This document shows, one piece after another, positions 25,440 through 36,500 of a stretch of 64,000 nt of DNA. The DNA is from Romanomermis culicivorax. Lineage: Eukaryota; Nematoda; Enoplea; Mermithida; Mermithidae. The notes under the pieces are model-generated. The model made no database searches and was not told the DNA's origin. It worked only from the letters and a program-made list of their open reading frames with translations. The translations under genes were made by a program, and so were the position numbers. The first letter of the stretch is position 1, and every line of letters begins with the position of its first letter. Location of the stretch: contig CAWUHX010000022.1 of the NCBI GenBank assembly GCA_963922205.1, positions 1,801,752 through 1,865,751 on the forward strand, written 5' to 3'.

Positions 25440-25860
25440 CATCTTGATTTTTTTTTTCAAGATGTGATCTTGATTTTTTTTCAAGATGGAATTTTGATTT
25501 TTTTCCAAAATAGGATCTTGATTTTTTTAAGATGCCATCCTAATTTTTTTCTAGATGACGTCTTGACTTTTTTCAAGATAGAAATTTTTTTTTAAAAGTA
25601 GGATTTTGATTTTTTTCAAGATTATACTGAAAAAAATGCGATGCACTTGAAAAGAAAGTCGAACATCAAAAAACTCTTACATTTTGATTTTTTTGCGACG
25701 CATCTTGAAATTTTTGCGAAGCATCTTGAAATTTTTGCGACGCATCCTGAAAAAATGTTGTGCATCAATGTTCAAACGTAACGATTTTTTTCAAGAGGTA
25801 ACAAATTTTTGCTAGTGGTGTAATTTTTTTCAAGTGGTACGATTTTGTCAAGAGGTCGTT
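25440..25860. repeat. Imperfect minisatellite, ATCTTGATTTTTTTCAAGATG type
   Basis: About 20 degenerate units combine a short palindrome (ATCTTGA/TCAAGAT) with a T-run. Later units change to GCGACGCATCTTGAAATTTTT. The strand is T-rich throughout. Confidence 0.7.
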
Positions 25861-26087
25861 CTCGTATTCCGTAATATCAGTCGACTTTTGTTTCCGATTT
25901 TTACTGGTAAAGTTGACAATGACTTATTTAACCACGCGAATAAGCAACCGATTTCAGAAAATTCGTGATTCTTCTGTTAGATATCATGCTTATCCTTGAT
26001 GGGAGAACATATCGGTAGTGAAAACTAAAGTAACGTGTTGCCTGATATAACTAGGGTATCTGAGGTTGATCACACTGCAGCAGTCTA

Positions 26088-27345
26088 TTCACAAGTGAGC
26101 GATTCCCAAGTGAGCGAATTCCCAAGTGAACTATTCCCAAGTAAGCGAATTCCCAAGTGAGCGATTCCCAAGTGAGCAAATTGTCAATTGAGCGATTCCC
26201 ATGTGGGCGATTCCCAATTGAGCAAATTCCCAAATGAGCGAATTCCCAATTGAGCGATTCCCATGTGAGCGATTTCTAATTGAGCGATTCTTAATTGAGC
26301 GAATTCCCAATTGGGCGATTCCATACGAACTATCGCGAATGTAATTACACTTTTTTCATATTTTCCTTCTTTATCTTACATTTTTATTTGTATGTATTTC
26401 TTTTTTCTTTCGTTTTTTATGTAATGTTAATGTTTTCGTTTATGCATGTTTTAACGTTTTCATCTTTTGTCTCTGCTTTCTTTCATTTTCGTTCTATTTT
26501 TTTCTTTTTTGCGCATGAAGCCACACATTAAGAGTTGTAATTTTTAATAGCCGTGTCTCCTGTATAATGCTTGTGCAGTTCGACATGCTTGAGTCTTTCA
26601 TCGTTGTAAGTGTGAAACTCTTCATAAAAAACGTAAACAAAAGAATGCTGGAAGAAACAAAGCACGAAGAGGAAGGAAACGTCAACAAAAATGACGACAT
26701 TAAAAATAAGTGAAAATAGGTGGAAAAGCATTAGAAAAAGAAAGAAAACATAAGAAAGTGACAAGAAAGAAGAAGCAACATAGAGAATGCAGCAAGAAAA
26801 AAAGAAAAAATGTGAAAAAGAAGAAAAAAAGAAAGAATCAGGAGAGGTTTAAAGCAAAAAACTAAGATGAAAAGTAATGAAAAAAAATCACAAAGTATAA
26901 AATTATATAGGAAATCGAGCGTGCCACATGTACAAGAATTATACGGATGACTATGCTTATTAAAAATGACAACTTCTAATTTGTTGTTTCATGAGCCAAA
27001 CAGAAAAAAGTAGATGAAAAGTGAAACGAAAATGGAAGAAAGCAGAGGCAAAAAATTAAAACGTAAAAACATACATGAACGAAAACATTAAAAATACACA
27101 CAAAAAAGCGAAAGAAAAAATAAATACACAAAGACAAATATAAGGCAAAGAAGAAAAATGTGAAGAAAGTGTTATTACATTCTCGATCGCTCGTTTGGAA
27201 TAGCCCAATTGGGAATTCGCTCAATGGGGAATCGCTCACATGAGAATCGCTCAATTTGGAATTCGCTTACTTGGGAATTCGCTCAATTGGGAATCGCTCA
27301 CATGGGCATCAGTCGCTCACTTGGGGATCGCTCACATGAGATAAT
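26088..27345. mobile_element. Foldback element with ~15-bp tandem repeats in long terminal inverted repeats
   Basis: The left arm begins with about 16 units of GAGCGATTCCCAAGT (26088-26330). The right arm ends with the inverse units, AATTGGGAATCGCTC (27195-27345). Inside these, the inversion continues for about 200 bp more: the plus-strand ORF at 26295-26531 and the minus-strand ORF at 26976-27254 translate to clearly related peptides (both begin near SEFPIG and end near AHE.T), showing that the arms are copies. Arms total about 380-440 bp; the spacer (26540-26960) is purine-rich. The ORFs are by-products of the repeat. It lies about 250 bp upstream of the coiled-coil gene start. Confidence 0.85.
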
Positions 27346-27597
27346 GTGAGATAACTTAATGGAATGCTCCCCACTGCAGCATTTCATTAAGTCGAAGTAA
27401 TTTCTTTTGGCTACAGTAAGGAACAATGCAGAGAAATTTTACGTTACACTCGGCACTGATTTTTAAAATTTTTGAATTTACATCGATCTTTTTTAACATT
27501 ACTGTCTGCGATTCTTTTAACTTTTTTTCGAACCCCTCCACTTATTTTTTGTCCGATTTTCCTTGCTCTTCGTCTCAAAAATTAATTTTCACCACAA

Positions 27598-30500
27598 ATG
27601 AAGACGATCGACCAGAAAATGTCAAAAAACCGACAAAAATTGTGGTCGTCTAGCGGCGAGAAGATATTGGAAAAAATTTTGACCAACGAAGATGAAAATA
27701 AGCGACTTGTCGGCGAATTGAGACTAAATTTTAGGGCGCAACGTCGCAAGGGGGTCAAACTTAGGGTCAATGTCGTGGTAAGATACGAAATTTTTCATTT
27801 AGTATTTGTTATTTGTGTAATTGGAAAGCTTAGGGAAAAGCTTCTGTTGAACTAAATATGAAAAGGAGATACTTATGCACTTTATGGTCTATCGAATTTT
27901 TTCAAGTTTTTTACATTTAAGTATGCCTAAGCCTGAGCCTAAGTCTAATGTGTGTAAACCATAACCTATGTGTAAAAGTCTTTTAAAAAATTCGATTGAC
28001 CATAAAGTGCCGAAAAGAAGTCTTGGGCCCGTTTCATTAAAGAGACTCAAGTTCCATCTAATAAACTGCTATCAATTGGATAATATTTCCATACTCGCAC
28101 GCTGGTATTCTCCTATCATCATCAATAATTTTATCAGATCCAGATGAATAAATTTAGTGTTTCACTACTACAATTTTTCTTCACTTCATGAAAATTGTGT
28201 AGGAAGTTGTTGAATGCTCCAAATTTCAGAAACGGATCATTTAGATTTTCCTTATTTGTACGGCTGAAAGTTTTGAAAGTATAATATAATACACAAATCG
28301 TGATTCTAATTTATGTGGTTTCTGTTCCGATTCTGATTACACGTTTTGGCTACGCGTCACAAAACAAAAATTTTAATTTTTCAATAACGATTTCAATTTT
28401 TAAGGAGCATTCCAAGGAAAACTGTTAATAATTCGGACTCCGTAGCCGGTTTTAGGAAGCGTCTAACTCACCGGCTAACATTCAGGTTCATGTTCCATGA
28501 ACCAGGCAGACCCATTGCCCGATAAAAAAACTTTACTAGCCCACCGTTTTTACCGTGGAAGTAGCGAGCTTGCTCTGGGAAAGTCAAACGGTTAGCTGGC
28601 GAAATCATCAACCCCGGCTTAAAGAAACACGGTAGCATAATTAGAAAAAAATAATGTTTAAATTTCAAATCAAAATGCTCAGCTGCAGCTTAACTTTCTC
28701 TATATGTTTTGTGTGTATGAGTCAAGTTACAACAGAGCTGCAGCTATGATATAACATATAGAGTTAAGCTCCAGCTTAAGCTAGAGCTCAGCTGGAGCTT
28801 AAGCCTCTGATGAGACCAGCCCGAGGACTTAGATTAGGTTCCGGATTTTATACACTGTTTTCCTTATTGTGTGTTATTTCGTCCCGCCACTGACCGATTT
28901 TGTTTCTATTCCAAGTTATGAATATTAGCTCTGAAGTCCGTAACGACTATGATTCAATACATCGAGCACCAATACGAATTTTGGACCCAATACAGTGAAA
29001 TATTGCTGCAATCTTCCCGACATTAATTTCGATTTCAATGAAATTCAGATTTTGAGGCACTACTATTAATCCGCATTCCGAATTTTGAGAGTAATCGTCA
29101 ATCGTTTGATAATACTATACTATTCAAGGCTTTTTGAGTTAGTTTTTATTCATTTTGCGTAACTGACAGCATGCAGCATTTTTTCTTCTTTTGCTCGAAT
29201 CTAGGAACGTCGAAAATGTATCAATAAAATTCGCAACAATCGTCGCTGTATCCGTCAAAGACTTTCGAATATAAAAGATACGGTTAGATCGAAATCCCCG
29301 GAAAAATTTTCTACCCCGACGACCACGCCCATTGTTCGTCTAGATAAAAATTTGATCGACTGTCTGGAAAAAGCTCGTCAAGATTTGGAATTGGTCGAAC
29401 TAGAAATTGAACCCTGGCTTCACATTTGCAAAGAAGCGGACGAAGATTTCGTGAACAAAAATCAAGAGTCGATTTTACTGCATGAGATAAATAAACACGT
29501 CGGACAATCGAGACGCGATTTGGTGGACGATTCGGCAATTTTTTTGGCCAACTTACCGGAAGAATTGAAGTAACTGACAATTGACTGGAAAAATAAATAA
29601 ACATAAAAAGGGATAAATGAAAAGTCGAAAAACTTCTATTATCAAGATTAAAATTATGAGTCCTTGGATTGGGTAGAATTCTATAGTCTGTTTTTCTTGA
29701 AATGCTTCCAAATAATGAAAGATGGAAAGGAAGTACTATTTCAGATTTTCGAGATTTTCTCATAAACAGTATGCCATATAGGACTGGAAATTGGTGAACA
29801 TACTCACCTCACCTTTAATAATTTTTCGAGTGAAAAATTTTACGATAAAAGCTCTATGTAAACGATTTTGACGAAAGTACTGATTTGTGTCACTTTTTTA
29901 TTTGGAAGCATTTTGTTAAAAACAGACTATACGTACCTATTTCGAGTTTGAATATCACACTGTATCGCCAAAACACTTTGTTCATGCTCAACTTCCTTGG
30001 AATTACCTTGATCTTCATCCAATTGTCTGGTCCTTTAGTACTATTTTAATTAGACGTTCAGTATCGAGGAGAGACGCCATTCCGAAAGCCGTGGCTGACG
30101 CTATATCGGTTGCTGTTGAATTTTTCGACGATTGTTCGAAATTATGCCAAGATTGTAAATCGTTAGAAAGTTTAGCGATCGATTTTGATCACAATTTGAA
30201 ACAGTTGTTAGACGGAAACGAACGGTTATCGCAATTTTTAGACTCGATGAAAAACTGTGACTCGAATAAATATTATTACGCTATAGAAAATGCGGTTGCG
30301 GATAATCACTGTCATTCAAGTAAGCCTTTTTTAAAAAACTGATCAATTTTTCAAAGTGGAGCAAAACAAAATAAAAAAGGAGAAAAAGGACAAATGGGAA
30401 ACGAAGTCGATTTCAGAAGTTGAAATAGAATCGATTAAATGTATATCTATACGTTGTGATCCATCAGTTTACCATGTCTAAACGACCTGTTTTACGCCGC

Positions 30501-33500
30501 CATTGAAGTTTAACCAATCGGCAATATTCTACCTAAAGCATTTTTTATGAGTACTACAAATTTCATGGTGTCCTAGTAGAGTAACACAAAATTTGCTTTT
30601 ATTCAAATAATACATGTAATGGAGCTCCGAGGTCTGAGCGAGTTGAGCCATTTGTTCGAGTGGGGTCATCAACTGCTCTAAATTTATGGGTCCTAAGATT
30701 GATAATATGAATTAATTGCATTCGATTTTTTCGCCTAAAGATTCCGAAATATGGTTCAAAAAATGGTAATTGTTGACTAAAAAATCATGAAAATATGCAT
30801 GACACGATGTGACTCATTTTTGACTCTTTTTTGTTCAAAAATAACTATTTTCAACCAAAAAATATGTAATTTTTCAGTTTTTTCGTCCAAGAAAATGGGA
30901 TCGCTAGCTCCATTTTATCCATTATAATTTTGGGGTCATTGCCATGGTTCGGGCTTTACCACCACCCTTTCCCGCAACCTCTCCAAGTGATGACGAAAAT
31001 ATAATAAAGTGCTTCTCTCGTGTACTACCATCAATTTCAAATGATCGATCCAGTGATCCCATGAAAGTTAGTTCAATACGGAAAAAAATTACTGCCTGTT
31101 TAATTTAAAATAGCAGAGGCAGCGAAAACCGAAAAAGTCAGTTTGATTTGATAAGTAATTTTCATTTTGTCGAAAACTTTATACCCTAGAATATCTTCAT
31201 GAAAATCGGAAAGGCCAAAGTCATTAAAGAAACATCATGCGTATCCACTGTCGATTTGGATAGAACTGCATTGATACCTTAGTGCTACTCGAGAAATTTT
31301 GAGCACTTGACCTGATAATTGAAGGACATTTTCGGCCGCTGTGTTTGCCGTTCACCGACGAAAAAATTCTTTCGTCAAGTTACTAGTTTTTTTTACTGAA
31401 CTTACTTTCATAGAATCACTGCAACGATCATTTCAAAATAAATGGAATAACCTGGTTAGGTGTTGAAAATATTTCGAGTAGCACTCATATGCGATTGTGT
31501 CCAAAACTTCTGTGGATAAGCAGGATGTTCTTCAAATGATTCTGGCCTTTCCCTAATTTAGCGTGTTTCTACAGTATAAAGTTTTCCACCAAGTGAAAAT
31601 TGCGTATCAGTGCGCATATTTTTGGTTTCCGCTGCGTCAATCAATTGAAATTACGGGCCTTAGATTTACATGCAAACTGTCGCCCGTCTTAACTTGCCAT
31701 CATTGTCTTGCTTTGGCGCTCTCTTGCTTACCTGGTACCCGTCTTAAGGCCCTGTCATACTTCACCGCGCGGTACCGCGCGGCGCTGGTTGTTCTATTCA
31801 TACTAAAAAGCGGCGCCGCGCGGTACCGCCTTTGAAGTATGAATAGGTTTTTGTAATTTTTGCGGCGCCACGCGGCGCCCCATCAGGTTTCAACTAAACC
31901 AATACACATTTTTTGAGAAGGGCAAAATCCAAAAGTAAAAAAGCGGCGCCGAGCGGCGCCGCCTGTTAGTATGAATAGGACAACCGGCGCCGCGCGGTAC
32001 CGCGCGGTGAAGTATGACAGGGCCTTTACTTTTGCGCGCGCCCTTGGCGTCTATGATATAATAGAGAAATTTATTTCGAAGCTGGGCGAGTAATTACATA
32101 CCAAAGTAATTTGATTGTTGAAAATTTGATATAAAATATCAAAAAAGGAAAAGTAGTGATTAATTAGAAAAGAAAAGGCATTTACAATTGCACGATGTGT
32201 ACAGAGAATGAGATGTTATTCATCGCAGTAAATAGAGCGTATTTATAATTATACTTTGTATAGATATATTGGACAAACTTCAGCATTTCACTGATATTTT
32301 GATTAGTCTCATTTCTTTTATGAATGTTGGATCAATCCAACAATATATAGCCAAAGAACGGAATCTGCAGAGGAAATTTTAATTTCGAAATTTGAAAAGC
32401 AAGTACTGTTTTATATTTCTACGATTTCTGGCTGAAGCATGTGTCACATAAGACTTAAAATCTGTAGATTTACTCAACTAACCTTTAACAATTTTTTTAT
32501 GAAAAATCTTGCAGTAAAAACTTTCTGTATCAAATATTGAGGACAGTAATAATTTTTGTCTTTCTTGAATTTAGAAGCATTTTATAAAAAGAAACTATAG
32601 CTAGCGCTCGTGCACCATACTTTTGCGGATTAGAAGTTTTTCACCCGCAAGATCATTTCTCAACGTTCCGGGTACCATTTTGAAATAAATAAACAATAGT
32701 TCTGTGCGATCAACTTTTTGCATCATTCTATATATTTTTTCAAAAATTGTCGCTTATTATTTTAATGCCCTGTAAAGAGAAACTTTCTCTGCAATACACA
32801 TTTTTTCTCCAAGCTCCGGCCGTGCCATTTCTTAGAGATCAAGAAAGTTTAATTTCGTTTTTGGCTAAATTGTACGATTGGTGCCGCCTAGAATTGTCAA
32901 AACCGAGCCGTTTCGTCGAACAAATTTCGACTACTAGCAGCCGGGGTTCTAGTGAACAAGTAATTCGCAGGATTCCATCGTCTTCGGCTACATCAACGCC
33001 TTCATCGCCTACTGTAGATTGGTCGATCGAAAAGGCGTGGTTAGTCGATATGCGTTTACCCGTAAACGACCAGCTTGCAACTATTGAAAAACAATTGGAA
33101 AGGGCCACTGTAGAAAATAAACAATTATTAGAAAAGGTGACGAAGATTGAAAATGACGCCAAGGAAAGTGAGTTTTTACAGAAGTATATCATAATCAGAT
33201 TTAATAAAATCACAGTCAAAATAATGACGAAGTCTGTTTCTATCGAAATGCTTGTAAACATTAAAACTGGAAAGCAACTATTATTTCTCTAGTTTATTAG
33301 AAAATGCCCCGATGGGGCAGAAAAAAGAAGAATATACTTGCTTGGATAGTTGCCAAGCTAGAAAAGAAGTGGACTTCAACCATGCATGAAGACCTTCATA
33401 GAAGCACATTGAAGTTTCTAATTTGGTCATCTTCACGTCAATAAAACAATAAAAAAGAATCTTCAAGCTACGAATTCTCACTTTCGGTAAAAGAAAAAGA

Positions 33501-36500
33501 TGTGTAAACCTCATTAAAACACGTTGTAAACAATTTGAAAAGTGACCATATCTATTGAATTCCCCATCATGGCCAAGAATCCCTCAACCCAAAAAACTAC
33601 AGAAGTACCTTTGTTTACTCACATCACTATGTTTTGGGTGAACTGATTGCATCCATTGAATTCCTCATGGTCAGAAACCTCTTTCCTCAATAATCGTAGG
33701 AATACATTTGTTTACACCCAATATAATTTTGTGTGTAAAGTGATCACATTCATCAAATTCCTCGTGATTGAAAGCCCCTTCCAAACAAAAATTACACCCG
33801 GCATAATTTTTTGCTTGAAGTGATCGCATTCAATTTCCCATGGTCGAAAACCCGCTCCCACAAAAAAATCACGAAAATAGGCTTGGTTACATCCGACGTA
33901 ATTTTTTTTGTGTGTAAAGTGACGTATCCATTGAATTCTCCGCTGTCAAAAACCCTTCCACCAAAAAATCCCGAAAATACGCTTACTTACACCTGAGATA
34001 ATTTTTTGTGTAAAGTGATCGCATCCATTAAATTCCCCGTGGTCAAAAACTCCTTCCACTAAAAAATCACAGAAATATGCCTGTTTACACCCCGGATAAT
34101 TTTTTGTGCAAAGTGACCGCGTCCATCGAATTCTCAATCGTCGAATACCCTTACAACCCAAAAATCCCAATAAGGCTGTAATGACCAGTTTGAGAAGCAC
34201 TTTACTTCATCCTGAATGGACGGTGGGTACGGTAAGCGGTGTGGGATACGGTAACAAGGGGCGATACAAAATGACAATGGACAGCTGCATCAGTCGTCGA
34301 TAACAACAATGGGGACACGCGTTTTTGGTTTGCAAATAATAAAAAACGGACTCGGTTTAACTGCTTTCGTATAAAAGGCGGGGCGCTTGCAAATAAAACG
34401 AATTTGAAAAACTAAATTCGAGACGAACACGAACTAACTAAATCATGCTTTGCTTCTCTTTAAATATGGCGATTTGGCCACTCCCTGGGCGTCAGGGGAG
34501 GTCTTGCTTCTGTCCATCTTCTTCCGCCAATCGCCACTTCCTGCTTCACTATTCTCGCTAATTTGGTCACGCCCTCCAACGCTTTCCTAATACTGTATGC
34601 TTTTCGTGTCTTCTCGGTGCTTGCTTCCTATGGTGGGCTTAGCCACACCTCTGTGCTTCTGTGCATGCTTCTGTATCTATTTCTTCTGTGTACACATGTT
34701 TTGTGGGACTGTCGCTACCGTTGCACTTGAGACTACTGTCTGGTGGGGCTTCTACTTTTTACTGTGTGCAGGTATTGTTTACGATTTTTATGAGGAATTT
34801 CGGTAGCCGTGGAATGTGTATTTTAGTGTAGGTTCTAAGGGACCAGCTGCCATTTATGTAAATTAATTGGATCGTCTTAATTGGGTCAATAGCGGCTACC
34901 AGGGTGTGGACAGATCAAAATAAAGTACTCCACGTAATTTTAAAGGAATGTTTGGATGTGAATCCCAGACACCCTTGAGACAATAAATTATGAAAATGGA
35001 ATAATGTTTAATAAATGACTATCACATACAGTATGCTATATATTTACAGTACTGCGTTAGCAGGTATGTTACAAGGCTACTGGTTCAATTGAAACTGCAA
35101 AAAATTAGTACCTAGTGCATTATGCTGCAGAAAATTATTTTTTAGAAGCCGTAAGTACTATATAACAAAATCGGGGAATTTTGTGTTTCCCGGGACTTTG
35201 GACCACCATATAATTGAATTGAGGCTATACTTAAAAAAATGAAAAATCACATTTGAGATTGCAAGCCCAAGATGCTTAGGGTGAAGTATGGAAGTTGGAT
35301 ATGGCACACCCATTGCTGAGCATGGTGGGGCTGGGGGGCCTTAAAAAGTGCGTTTTTTGCATGTTTTTGGGGCCCCAGCTCTTTCCGTTTTGGATCTAGG
35401 GTGGGGGGGGGCGACATGAAATTTGGGGGCCAAGTATATTATAGGTTGACGCTATCGCGCCACCTATGATTTTTGAACATTTTTCTGCTAAACCATATGC
35501 CAAGTAGAAGTGCAGATTCATGGGCATAATAAACTTAACTCCAACAATTTTTTAATGAAAAATTCTTAACTAAAAGCACTTTGTAAACGATTTTAACAAC
35601 ACTAATTTTTGTCGTTTTGCGATTTACAAGCATTTTGTAACAAGCAAACTGTAAGTACCTACTCAAATCAAATGTTTACCATCCACAGGAAATGCCATCA
35701 GAGGTTTAAACATTAAATTTGTGGTTGTTATGTTCTTTCTGTTCTTCGTTTGGTTCTCATTTTTATTTTCAATTTATTTATATAGTCAGGTGCAAAAGTT
35801 TAGGCCACTGCTGCAAATTTCCCATATTTGGCAATTTATGAATTGAAATTGTATATGAAACATTGTAAACCAGCTATTTTCCATTTCTCTCCTTTATTCA
35901 AACGTTTCGGTTGCTTCTTTATGCATGTGGCACATTAATGGGTCAAAGAAAGGGCTTGTCGCCAACTAAGCATTCAATGATTGTATGGCTATTTATGATT
36001 GGAAAACTTTTGAAAAAAGAAATTTCACATCGATTATCAGTGTCCAGACAGGCAGCTCGTAATGCTTTGCAAAATTATAACTACTGGAACATTTACCGAC
36101 TGTAAGCGAAGCAGTACACCCTCGAAACTGACCAGCAGAGACGATAGATGCTTGGTTCGTTCACTTGAGGAAAATTGTCAAAAATCTCTGCCCACATTGC
36201 AAGATGAACTTCATAGATTAACAATCGGCAGACAATTTTGTACTCAGATTGCTACGAAAAAACCATTCATTAGGGAAAAAATAGGAAAAAGCAGCTTGAA
36301 TTCGCTAAAACCTACGAACCGAGTTGCAAAAGGAATTGTTTACTGAAGAATCCAAGTTTGATTGTTCGAGGGAAAAATCTCGAGTTGTTGTTCGAGGACG
36401 TGCTGGTGAGCGATATTCACTAAAGTGTATGGTCAGGTCTGTCAAACATGGCAGCAGCAGAGGTGCTTTGGTTTGGGGATCTTTTGGGATTTGTGGTGTT

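Larger units (their letters stand above)
24787..27597. other. Intergenic stretch between the secreted-protein and coiled-coil genes
   Basis: AATAAA at 24989-24994 is the likely poly(A) signal of the upstream gene. Apart from a minisatellite (25440-25860) and a foldback element (26088-27345), no coding exon is supported. The downstream gene's ATG lies only about 250 bp after the foldback element, which may therefore supply or disrupt its promoter. Confidence 0.5.

Noticed and set aside
26295..27254. Hydrophobic ORFs at 26295-26531 (+), 26528-26764 (-) and 26976-27254 (-)
   Set aside because: The first and last are mirror readings of the inverted arms of one foldback element and the middle one reads the purine-rich spacer; the T-rich strand gives Phe/Val-rich pseudo-membrane peptides.
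33540..34170. CRISPR-like appearance of regular ~99-bp spacing
   Set aside because: Whole units are similar, with no short repeat plus unique spacers, and the context is a eukaryotic intron; it is a minisatellite.
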